Shown here in pieces: positions 39,397-47,534 of a stretch of DNA of 64,000 nt. The notes under the pieces are model-generated. The model did not search any database. It saw only the letters and a list, made by a program, of their open reading frames with translations, and was not told the origin of the DNA. The position numbers and the translations under genes are program-made. The DNA is from Fulvia fulva. Its lineage: Eukaryota > Ascomycota > Dothideomycetes > Mycosphaerellales > Mycosphaerellaceae. The stretch spans positions 1 through 64,000 of the forward strand of contig NC_063019.1 in the NCBI RefSeq assembly GCF_020509005.1, in the 5' to 3' direction. How positions within the stretch are numbered: the stretch's first letter is position 1; each line of letters opens with the position of its first letter.

Positions 39397-40430
39397 ACGA
39401 AGTTATAATAGACTTTATTACGAAACTCCCTTTATCTAAGGATCAAGTCATACAACAAACATAGTATATAATACTAGTTATAGTCGATAGACTTACGAAA
39501 TACGTACACTTTATTCCTACATTAGAGATATATATAGTAGAGTAGCTCGGATACCTCGTACTAGACAGATTGATCCGATACTACGGATTCCCGGAAACCT
39601 TTATTACGGACAAAAATAAGCTCTTTAAGTCAAATTATTAGAAAACACTTATAGGAACGATCGGAATCAAGCATAAGCTATCTATAGTATACTATATAGA
39701 GACCGATAGATAGACAGAACGAACGAATCAAACACTAGAACAATACCTACGGCGCTATATTAACTACGTATAAGACAACTAGGTCTCACTACTACTAATA
39801 GCGTAAATTGTACTAAACAACTACAAATTAGAGACAACTTTAACGACGCCATTTTATAGAACTTTAGCAAGGATCCTAACCTATTCGGAATACCTAGATC
39901 CTACCTATGAGCCGAAAGAGCAATCGTGACGACGGAAACTCTTAAGGAAGTGTATAAAGAAGTACGTAAAGCGATCGAAGATATATAACAAAGACTGTCT
40001 TAACAACGGTAAGACGAAAGAAAAATGGCACCTCTACTAAAAGAGGGGGATAAGGTCTATCTCCTCGTAAGGAATCTTAGAACAAGGAGAAAGACTAAGA
40101 AGCTAGATTATGTCAAGGTCGGACTATTTCTTATCGACAAAGTCGTAGGACTAGTCAACTACTAACTACGACTACTACCCGACGCGAGAATTCACCTAGT
40201 CTTCTATATCTCTAAGTTAGAACCCGTAGACGCCAAAACACCTTACTAGGAGAACTTCTACTTTGAGCCGGAAGCAGAAAACGAATTCGAAGTCGAAAAA
40301 ATCCTAGATAAGAGAGGTTAGCGATACCTCGTCAAATAGAAAGGATACGACGAGTCGGAAAATACCTAGGAACTAAAACGAAACCCGTAAAACTGTTAGT
40401 AGAAAATCTAGGAATACTACTATAGAAAAA
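39397..40430 (+). pseudogene. Gypsy-R integrase core and chromodomain relic
   Basis: A continuous frame with stops only at Trp/Gln-type positions. The catalytic core shows DEVIIDFITKLPLSKDQV, ITDKNKLF and ETDR*TERTNQTLEQ, covering the DDE positions. At 40290-40425 a chromodomain is readable (FEVEKILDKRG, RYLVK, KGYDESENT). It is the continuation of 11636 and 33046-33100, so Gypsy-R belonged to the chromoviruses like Gypsy-1 but is a different family. Confidence 0.85.
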
Positions 40431-40483
40431 ATAGGAGAGTATGTCTACTACGGACCACGAGATCTATATCAAACATACTCGCT

Positions 40484-40612
40484 AGAAGCTAAGGAAGGGA
40501 TCGAACCCTCGACCTTTAGGGAAACTATCGATAAACTATTGCCCTAGGAGCAAGGCGAATTCATCGACACCTAGGTTGTTACCTAACGCGCTACCGCTAC
40601 GCTACCTAGCCG
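40484..40612 (-). ncRNA. tRNA-like relic in the Gypsy-R 3' region
   Basis: On the minus strand TAGCGTAGCGGTAGCG (40589-40604) resembles an A box and GGGTTCGATCC (40498-40508) is a perfect B box/T-loop. GCTAGG and CCTTAGC at the two ends can pair as an acceptor stem with one wobble. The span of about 120 nt needs an intron-like or expanded variable region. It lies just after the chromodomain, comparable to the tRNA-like segment in Copia-1. Confidence 0.4.
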
Positions 40613-40699
40613 GATTTCTTATAACGGAAAAAGGAACAACGCAAATATATACCTTAATAACCGGACCTATCTACTACAAAAGATTTCGATAATAGATTA

Positions 40700-41245
40700 G
40701 GAGGTTGTAGGAGGCTCAACGCCTAGAGAATCTATCTATAGCTTCGCCCTAGAGATAGCGGCCTAGTTGTTTACGGGCATCTCGAGGATGTCTAAGAACG
40801 AAGCTAATAAAGGCGACGCCTCTACCCCGGACGATTGCTCGAGAGACGCTAACTCCTCGCGCGCCTCTTCCTCCTCTAGTTCATCTAACTCCTTAGCTAT
40901 AGCATCGTCGGTACGACGTTCCGCTAACCGTAGCTACTTTCGAAGACGAATTTTGCGTATCTTTAGACGCACCTCCTCCTCTTCAATCCTTTTAAGCTCT
41001 AGTTTAAGCTTGTTACGCGAATCACGAAGACGTTCCTACTCCGGACGGGAAAGACGAACATCGTAATCCTTATAGCCCTTACGAATACACGCCGAACACT
41101 TCCTAGACTAAGAGCCTACGATATACTTTACTACCGTACCCGACGATCGCGCCTTCTAACAATTCGTATACGGAGCTATTTCGAGACCGGAAGCTTTGGT
41201 ATCTAGAGCAAGTCGTTAACGGCGTTTATAAGAAGAAGAAGACAT
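40700..41245 (-). pseudogene. Antisense accessory ORF of Gypsy-R, decayed
   Basis: Opposite to pol, a frame from ATG 41245 runs about 170 codons with roughly eight TAG/TAA stops and no other breaks. It begins MSSSSYKRR, has a Cys near residue 33 and a CSACIRKGYKDYDV motif near 60, then a long charged, heptad-like stretch (KLKLELKRIEEEEVRLKIR; KELDELEEEEAREELASLE) suggesting a coiled coil, and a hydrophobic tail. I do not recognise a named domain; single-CxxC, coiled-coil hypothetical proteins of this style occur in fungal genomes. Position between pol and LTR suggests an accessory gene of the element. The Ser-rich plus-strand frame at 40767-41066 is its shadow. Confidence 0.55.
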
Positions 41246-41319
41246 AGTTAATTACTACTATAAGAACTAGGTAATAGCTTATAAAGCTTCGGGACGAAGC
41301 TAGGCTAAGAAGGGGATAG

Positions 41320-41498
41320 TATTACGGAATAATTCTAGGAGACCCTAAATTATAGGAACAAGAGCTAGTACGTAACTAATCCTACCTAAGCGCTTATACT
41401 TAGGGTGATCAGACTGCTTATGCTTAGAGTGATTAGACTGCTTATACTTAGACTAATTAGACTAATCACCGAGATCTACGAATCTCCTTTATATTTAG
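41320..41498 (+). repeat. Gypsy-R right LTR, first part
   Basis: Follows a purine run (AAGAAGGGGATAG) and starts TATTACGGAA like the left LTR. It contains three copies of the 24-bp GCTTATACTTAG... unit against one in the left LTR, accounting for the 48-bp length difference. Interrupted by LINE D after 41498. Confidence 0.88.
41485..41498. repeat. Target site duplication of LINE D, left copy
   Basis: TCCTTTATATTTAG here and at 46512-46525. The unoccupied site exists once in the left LTR of Gypsy-R near 6850. Confidence 0.93.
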
Positions 41499-41695
41499 AT
41501 AGATAGATAGATATTTCATTAAGCTGTTGTAGTGCCCTTTGGCCTATGCAGCTATGCTATCTTGTTTTTGTATATATAGAGGGGAAACCGTGTTGGTGAA
41601 AACCCCTCCTCCTTCCCGCCTGTCTTTTCCTCCTCGTTGTCGTCTTAAATTTCCCTTGTTAGGGGTACGCTAGTGTCATGGGCCTGCCCTGATGA

Positions 41696-44600
41696 CTACC
41701 CTATCTGCAACCCCCCTCGCTTCCGCCTCTTGTCTATCCACTCCTCCGTCTCGCTCGCGAGGCTAAACTGCTGGAGGTATCCCTGCTGTAGTATCCACCG
41801 AGAGATTCGGCGAATGTTGCCTTTGTCCCTAATAATTGACTTGTAGTCTCTCCTTCCCGCTTGGTGCCTCCAATTTCCCCTGCCTCTCGCCCACTGCGGG
41901 CATCGTAGTAGCATATGTTCTGGGTTTTGCGATGGGTAGCCACACTGGCAGGCTGGGCTATAGATGTCTAGTGCGCGTCTTCTGAACAGGTAGGCCCTTA
42001 ATCCAATGTGTTCGGACCTGATTTGGATCGCTATGCTTGCTTCGGCCCTTGTCAGGTCCCTATATAGCTGGTAATTGTGTCTCTGGAAGGCTCGGAGCGC
42101 TATCGGGCCTGTTGTCTTAGGGGGCTTCCTTTTCCAGTCCTGCTCCCATAGGCAGCTCGCTATCTGTTCCGCTAGGTTTTGGGTCTTAGCCTTGCTCCCG
42201 CCGGCCTGGCGAGTCCTACGCTCCTCCTCCTTTCGTGCTAGCCATTCGGTGCTTGTCTGTACGGCCGTAAAGGTCGTAAGGTCATCCTCTTTTTGGCTTG
42301 TCCTATATCCTGCCCCTCTCCGGTAGCGGCTTTCTATCTTATTCTTTGCCTCCTGGATCGTGGTTTGTGCTAGGTAACCTGTCGTCTTTGCCGCGTATTG
42401 AATTCTCATTCCCCGGATGTACTGGCCGATTGGTGGTATTCCTGTCTCCATTTCTACCGTGCTTGTTGACGTTGTCTTGTATGCGCCTAGTACCCTACGT
42501 AGGTTGCCTGCCTGTGTCCTGTTTAGGGGTTGCTCTATCCGTTTCGGGATCGGCTTGCCTGCGCCTCCTGTTCCCCAAATCTGTGCCCCGTACAACATAG
42601 CTGGTCTGACGATCGCCTTATACATTACTCTTGCCTTGTCGAATGTTGCTCCCCATGTAGATGCCGTAAGCCTCTTTATCGAGGCTTCATTGACTTGCGC
42701 TCGACTCTGGGCTTTCTTAATCTGTACATTCCAGCTTAGCTTCGGGTCGAGCCAGATCCCTAGTACTCGTAGCTCCGCTGATGGCTTGGTCTCGTAGCCT
42801 TGGATTCTTACCGCCGCCTTCATATTATGGTGTGTTCTCGCTTTACTGAAGTGTATAAGTTGGTACTTTTCAGGGGCGAACCGGGCACCATGCTTCTTTG
42901 CCCACTCCTCGCATTTCTTGTGCCTATCTTCAAGGAGGCGACAGTTCTCTTCTGTCGAGTCTGACCAGGCTAGGATGTTTGTATCGTCTACGAACCCCGA
43001 TGCTGAGGTTTGCGGAGAGGTGAGTAGGGGGATTAGATCCGACATAAATATTAGAAACAGGATAGGGGAGAGAGTAGATCCCTGAGGTATTCCAGTCTCT
43101 GCCTTCACCGGGTCGGACGTGTACCTTCCTAGGACTAGGTATGTCGTCCGTTCCTGGAGAAAGGAGAAGACGAACGACGTTGCCCACTGGGGGATGCCTT
43201 TCTGCTGTAGGATATGTATTAGCCTTTGGTGTGAGACGTTGTCGAAGGCCCCTGCGATGTCGAGGGATAGTAAGGACGCCGCTCGGTTCCTGCCGTAGTG
43301 CCAGAGGGTCTGGATTTGCTCCGTAATTAGCTCCATTGCTGTTAGTGTCGATCGCTGGCTTCTTCCCCCCATCTGTGTTGCTGGGAGTACGTGGTTGTCC
43401 TCGGCAAGCTGCGTAAGTCTCTGGGCTACTATCTTTTCTAGGACCTTCCCTATCGTATTTAGAAGTGCTATTGGTCTGTACGACTTGGGCTGAGTATAGT
43501 CTTCCTTCTGTGGCTTGCGTAGCACTACTGTCATAGACTCTCTGTACGGCTTCGGGTGATACCCTAGCCGTAGGCACGCGGTAAATAGGTTTGCAAGGCT
43601 CGGCGCGATCTCTTCTCTACACTCTTTTAGCAGTACGTTTGGTATCCTGTCTGGGCCTGGGGCTTTTCGTCCCTTTAGCTTACTTATGACTCCTGTTACT
43701 GTGTTAGGGCTAACCGCCCAATCCATGTCCAGGGGTTCCGGGTATGTGCTCGGGTCGATGTCCGTAAGGTCTGCCTCTACTTGCGTCGAAAAGAAATGGT
43801 CGGCTAACGCTTTTGCCTTGCCCCGGGGCGTAGCCTGGGCAATCCCTTCGCGGTCTACGATTGGGGGGAAGTGAGGGGCTTGTTGCTCTTCAGGTAGTCG
43901 TGCCCATTTAGCAAGTCTCCACATCTGTTCCGGGTTTTCTGTAACGAGCCCGATCGTCGCTCTCCAGTCCTGCAGCTTATCGCGTCTTATCTGTGCCTTC
44001 TTCTCTTGTGTCGCGTGGCAGTATTGCTCCCACGTCTCTTGGGTGTGCTCCTTCGTCCACTGTCGCCTTGCCCTTCTAGCCTCCCTTACCTTCGTAGAGC
44101 ATTCAGGGGTCCAGAAGGCCTTCTGCTGCGTTGAGGGCCGGAGTAACGGCGTGTATTGTTCCGCTGCTTGCCATATGACCGAGGTAATCTGTTCCGCTGC
44201 TTGATCTAGCTGAGCTGTCGTCTCGAGTTCTCTATGCTGTGGTAGGTTCGCTATTAGGAAGCCTCTTATGTCGTCCCAGCGTGCCTTCTTCCAGTTACGG
44301 CGTGGTTCGTTTGCTGGCTCCTCTATCGCCTTCACCCCTAGCGTCGTTTGGATAGGGATATGGTCTGAGGAGGCTTCTAGCGCGTAGTTCGGTCGGCATT
44401 GGACTAGTCTCTCTTCAAGTTCTCGTGATAGAAAGCATAGGTCGATCGTGCTTGCACTAGTACGGGCCTTCCACGTCTCTGTTCCCTTTGGTGTTACTAA
44501 GGCCATTCCGTAGCGTGCGGTTATGTCCAGTAGCTTCCCCCCTAGAAATGCGTGCGGGGGAGTGAATTCGAGTCCCCACTGTGGGTGGTGGAGGTTGAAG

Positions 44601-45049
44601 TCGCCGAGGAGTACTTGCTTCGTGTCTTGGCTTAGGGTCCGCTCTAGGTGGGCGAGGGTTCCTAGTTCCCTACTCGTCCGACCCCGCGGTGGCGGGTTGT
44701 AAACGTTATGGATCTGGATAGGGCCTTGTGTCGTGTCGATCTGGATTGATGTTATGTCTCCTAGGTTGCCCTGCTGCGGTAGTATAACCTTCCACGACTC
44801 AAGGTCTATAGTCTTGCTTACGTATATACATGTCCTCGGGATGACGCCTCGTTGGCCCGCGATTACGGTGTGGTATCTCCGGTCATTACAAGTGGCTGGG
44901 AGTCCTACGTAGGGGTTGATCCATGGTTCCTGTACCGCAATAACGTGGTGCCGTAGCGGGTCTAGCTCTTGTAGAAAGTGGCGCTGGACCTTGTCCCTAC
45001 TTTTGTTTACGTTGTACTGTACGATAGTGATGTCGTCGTATAGTATCAT
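41696..45049 (-). CDS. LINE D ORF2: AP endonuclease and reverse transcriptase
   Basis: 1117 residues from ATG 45049, which overlaps the ORF1 TGA (ATGA). Endonuclease domain 1-230 with VIAVQEPWINP, LLGDFNLHHPQWG and SSDHIPIQ, expected to nick target DNA. RT about 480-745: KSYRPIALLNTIGK, SLDIAGAFDNV, GIPQGSTLSP, the catalytic FVDD (about 685) and LGIWLDPKLSW. No RNase H motif is visible between the RT and the C-terminal CQCGYPSQNPEHMLLRCP finger (about 1031), although many Tad-like LINEs carry RNase H. All key residues are intact. Confidence 0.94.
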   Translation of the reverse strand: MILYDDITIVQYNVNKSRDKVQRHFLQELDPLRHHVIAVQEPWINPYVGLPATCNDRRYHTVIAGQRGVIPRTCIYVSKTIDLESWKVILPQQGNLGDITSIQIDTTQGPIQIHNVYNPPPRGRTSRELGTLAHLERTLSQDTKQVLLGDFNLHHPQWGLEFTPPHAFLGGKLLDITARYGMALVTPKGTETWKARTSASTIDLCFLSRELEERLVQCRPNYALEASSDHIPIQTTLGVKAIEEPANEPRRNWKKARWDDIRGFLIANLPQHRELETTAQLDQAAEQITSVIWQAAEQYTPLLRPSTQQKAFWTPECSTKVREARRARRQWTKEHTQETWEQYCHATQEKKAQIRRDKLQDWRATIGLVTENPEQMWRLAKWARLPEEQQAPHFPPIVDREGIAQATPRGKAKALADHFFSTQVEADLTDIDPSTYPEPLDMDWAVSPNTVTGVISKLKGRKAPGPDRIPNVLLKECREEIAPSLANLFTACLRLGYHPKPYRESMTVVLRKPQKEDYTQPKSYRPIALLNTIGKVLEKIVAQRLTQLAEDNHVLPATQMGGRSQRSTLTAMELITEQIQTLWHYGRNRAASLLSLDIAGAFDNVSHQRLIHILQQKGIPQWATSFVFSFLQERTTYLVLGRYTSDPVKAETGIPQGSTLSPILFLIFMSDLIPLLTSPQTSASGFVDDTNILAWSDSTEENCRLLEDRHKKCEEWAKKHGARFAPEKYQLIHFSKARTHHNMKAAVRIQGYETKPSAELRVLGIWLDPKLSWNVQIKKAQSRAQVNEASIKRLTASTWGATFDKARVMYKAIVRPAMLYGAQIWGTGGAGKPIPKRIEQPLNRTQAGNLRRVLGAYKTTSTSTVEMETGIPPIGQYIRGMRIQYAAKTTGYLAQTTIQEAKNKIESRYRRGAGYRTSQKEDDLTTFTAVQTSTEWLARKEEERRTRQAGGSKAKTQNLAEQIASCLWEQDWKRKPPKTTGPIALRAFQRHNYQLYRDLTRAEASIAIQIRSEHIGLRAYLFRRRALDIYSPACQCGYPSQNPEHMLLRCPQWARGRGNWRHQAGRRDYKSIIRDKGNIRRISRWILQQGYLQQFSLASETEEWIDKRRKRGGLQIG

Positions 45050-46395
45050 TCGTTATCCGTGAGGTCCATTTCCGTGCTGACCTGCTGTGTCTCCTGAGCC
45101 TGTATCTCGCTGTCCGGCTGGCCCTGGGGCCGCTGGGGCGCCCCAAAGATTCGCATTTGGCCTAGTTCGTTGGCTGCCCGGTTAAGGTGTCGAGGCCGAC
45201 CGGGAGGTGGATGCGTTTGCGGTTGGGTTCCCTTGTTCGTCTCTTCTGCCCTCTTCCTTTTGCTCGGCTCGAAGCCCTTGTACACGGTAGGTCCCTCCTG
45301 TTGTCGTTGGGGGTACCTAGCTGGTGTAGAGATCCTTGCTTGTCTCGCTCGTTCTTGTGCTGCTATTCTAGCCGGGCATTGGCTTGAATACGCTGGGTGC
45401 CTTCTGCCGCAGCATGCGCACCTGCTCTCCTTTTTTGGGCATTCCCTTCCCTGGTGTGGGCCTGCGCAGTGAGGACACCTTGGGGTCTTCTCCCCGCATT
45501 TTGAGGCTATGTGACCGTACTGTTGGCATTGGAAGCATTGTAGTACCCTGTGGCTGCTCTGATGGATCTCCGTGTCCATTCTCTCGCAGTTCCAGAATAG
45601 CCCATTGTCTAATATCTGGTTAGCTTGTTCCGCTGTCTCTACCCAAATAATAAGCGATGAATGCGTCTTTTCTCGGTCTACTGTCTTGTGCAGCCATGCC
45701 GCCTTCGTTAGTCGTACTCCTGGGGAGGTGTTCTGGTTCTGTACTTGGAGGTGGGGAAGGTCTTCGACCTTGAATGTCCTAGGGACCCCGTGGGCGATGA
45801 CGGTATACTGTTGGTGGGAGACTCGTGCCGACTTCGCGACTTTAGTAGTCCACTCCTTATAGGTCTCCAGCTTTCGTCTATCAGACTCTTGTGCGGTAAA
45901 GAGTCTTACTACGCCTGTTGCTTCTACCCTCGCCCCAACTACCTCCTTTTGGCCGATTCTGTCGACAATCTCCTTGCTTGTTAGGGCTGCGATTTCTTGT
46001 TTCTCCGCCGGATCAGTAATGTATAGGCGTACCGCCTTACTTTCCTTCGGAGGGGGTTGATTCTTGCCTGCTGCTACTGTTGCCCATGTAGTTGGTTTCT
46101 GGGCTGCCTTCTGTGTTACTTGTTGGATTGTCTTCGGGATTTGGTATGATAGCGCTTTTAGCGCTCCTAGTAGCTGTGCTATGGTGTTCTTATATGCCCG
46201 GGCTGGGTGTTCGTCATCCCCTAGTAAGTTCTCCGCCTCCGTATATAGGGTCGTCCACGCTGTGTTGTTTGTCGTTGGCCTCTGCTTTCTGTATAGTGGG
46301 CCTTGGCTTGTGTCCTGGGTTTTTTCTTGGTTTGTTCCCCGGTTTGACTCTTGGTGCAGAATGTTCGCAAGGCTATGGCTCTCGTTGGTTGCCAT
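45046..46395 (-). CDS. LINE D ORF1: zinc-knuckle RNA-binding protein
   Basis: 449 residues from ATG 46395. The N-terminal half is polar with a helical stretch (LLGALKALSYQIPKTIQQV), the middle resembles an RRM-like ORF1 domain (VRLYITDPAEKQEIAALTSKEIV), and the C-terminal part has three knuckles: CFQCQQYGHIASKC, CPHCAGPHQGREC and CACCGRRHPAYSSQC. The Pro/Gln-rich tail ends NDNE. Likely binds element RNA in the retrotransposition particle. Its stop shares four bases with the ORF2 start. Confidence 0.92.
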   Translation of the reverse strand: MATNESHSLANILHQESNRGTNQEKTQDTSQGPLYRKQRPTTNNTAWTTLYTEAENLLGDDEHPARAYKNTIAQLLGALKALSYQIPKTIQQVTQKAAQKPTTWATVAAGKNQPPPKESKAVRLYITDPAEKQEIAALTSKEIVDRIGQKEVVGARVEATGVVRLFTAQESDRRKLETYKEWTTKVAKSARVSHQQYTVIAHGVPRTFKVEDLPHLQVQNQNTSPGVRLTKAAWLHKTVDREKTHSSLIIWVETAEQANQILDNGLFWNCERMDTEIHQSSHRVLQCFQCQQYGHIASKCGEKTPRCPHCAGPHQGRECPKKESRCACCGRRHPAYSSQCPARIAAQERARQARISTPARYPQRQQEGPTVYKGFEPSKRKRAEETNKGTQPQTHPPPGRPRHLNRAANELGQMRIFGAPQRPQGQPDSEIQAQETQQVSTEMDLTDNE

Positions 46396-46511
46396 CCTTC
46401 GCTGTTGTTCGGGGTCGCGCTTCCTAATTGGGCAGTTGTCCTCCGCAACTCCGCAATTCTAGGGTCTGCCTTCAGGGGAAGGGGACCTCGGTTTTGGGGT
46501 TTTTTTTTTGT

Positions 46512-46525
46512 TCCTTTATATTTAG
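46512..46525. repeat. Target site duplication of LINE D, right copy
   Basis: Second TCCTTTATATTTAG; the Gypsy-R LTR continues with TAACGCTAAG exactly as in the left LTR. Confidence 0.93.
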
Positions 46526-46751
46526 TAACGCTAAGAAACCGCTATAGCTTCGAGGCGTTTAACTTACTATTCAATATTACTGTTTAGAATATACTATAAC
46601 CTAACCTCTGCCTTACTGCTACTTAGTCTTTACAAGACAAGACAGCTACTGCTTTATTACTCTCCCTTAACTTCCTATCGGCCCGAGAACAAACCCGATT
46701 AAGCTTAGTCTTCTGATCTTGTGATATCATTAGGTTATACTAAACCTAACA
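46526..46751 (+). repeat. Gypsy-R right LTR, second part
   Basis: Collinear with the left LTR from TAACGCTAAGAAACC to the end CCTAACA, where the terminal CA is preserved. The target duplication CTATA follows at 46752-46756. Confidence 0.88.
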
Positions 46752-47305
46752 CTATACCGCGACCTTATAAGGGTAGAAGTAAGCGTAATAATCTAAATCT
46801 GGTCCGAATATATCGGGCTTAGGGCTTACTTATATAGGAGGAACGTCCTAGATATAGATAATCTAGCGTACGAGTATAGCTACCCGTCGTAGAACCCGAA
46901 ATATATAGTCGTACGGTACCTATAGTAGGTAGAAGGGCGGAGTATATAGAGAGCGAGAGTAGCTAGACGCGACTACTAGTCGATCGTTACGAACAAGAGC
47001 GACGTATAGAGGATAGTACGTTAGGTCCTAAGATAAGGATACCTTACCTAGTTTAAACTAGCTAACGAGACGGAGGAGTAGATAGAGAAGAGGAGGGAGA
47101 CTAAGGGGATGTAGACAAGGTAGTTATTAGGGTAGGCCTATAATACTAGTGCACCCTCTATAAGGAAAGCGGGAAGGCAAACAACGGACAACAGTAGTAT
47201 AGGAGAGGAGAGGGGTTTTCACCGCGAGCGGTTTCCCCTTCGTAAGACAGAAGTACGTAGAATAGCTATATAGGCTAGGAGGCACTATAACAGCTTAATA
47301 AACAG
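46752..47305 (+). mobile_element. LINE F, right part: ORF2 C-terminus and 3' UTR
   Basis: Resumes the RIPed LINE D-type frame exactly where it broke at 6722 (RHNY before and LYRD after match the LINE D stretch HNYQLYRD), passes the remnant of the C-terminal finger, and ends with a 3' UTR resembling LINE D (GGGTTTTCACC, then CAGCTTAATAAA). About 553 bp. Confidence 0.82.
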
Positions 47306-47534
47306 TATATATATACGTTGTAGTACTCGTATAACGCTTCGTCCGAGCTAGCTATAACAATAGTACTAATAGCCTCGACGATATAGTAGTTAAGTTCGGA
47401 TAGTACCTTACTACTTATACGAGTCCCTTTGGTTTCCTATCCGTATATCGACCGAGCACTACTATAACCGAATACATTACGTTCGATTAGGCCACAAGGG
47501 CAATGTGTGCTTCCCGAAACGCTTTCGCTAAAGG
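47306..47534. other. RIPed spacer before the helicase relic
   Basis: Stop-rich sequence without a recognisable feature. It may be the decayed 5' end of the helicase gene that follows. Confidence 0.4.

Larger units (their letters stand above)
41499..46511 (-). mobile_element. LINE D: intact non-LTR retrotransposon
   Basis: A 5013-bp element with a 14-bp target duplication, an (ATAG)n 3' tail, two overlapping open ORFs and no visible disabling mutation. It is related to LINE A but clearly a separate family. Its 5' end is an A10-C4-A4 run on the element strand. It inserted in the right LTR of Gypsy-R after that element was RIPed, and is a candidate for a currently mobile LINE. Confidence 0.95.
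6728..46751 (+). mobile_element. Gypsy-R: RIP-degraded chromodomain Gypsy element, nested host
   Basis: Old plus-strand LTR retrotransposon whose two LTRs now lie 34 kb apart because LINE B (with its own passengers), Gypsy-2 and LINE D inserted into it. Own sequence: LTR 6728-7084, gag and pol 7085-11636, a small integrase piece about 33046-33100, integrase to chromodomain 39397-40430, antisense frame and 3' region to 41319, and a right LTR split by LINE D. The order gag, protease, RT, RNase H, integrase, chromodomain identifies a chromovirus. Nearly every Trp and many Gln codons read TAG/TAA, so it cannot make its proteins. Confidence 0.88.

Noticed and set aside
40767..41066. Plus-strand Ser/Arg-rich ORF of 99 codons in Gypsy-R.
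   Set aside because: It is the complement of the Glu/Lys-rich antisense frame and short; the antisense reading has the better structure.
46488..46511. GGTTTTGGGG plus T run as an interstitial telomere-like repeat.
   Set aside because: It is the LINE D 5' end, not TTAGGG, and occurs once.
45170..46587. Several open frames antisense to LINE D ORF1 (e.g. 46064-46462).
   Set aside because: Cys/Leu/Val-rich translations without domain signs, lying opposite a well-supported CDS.
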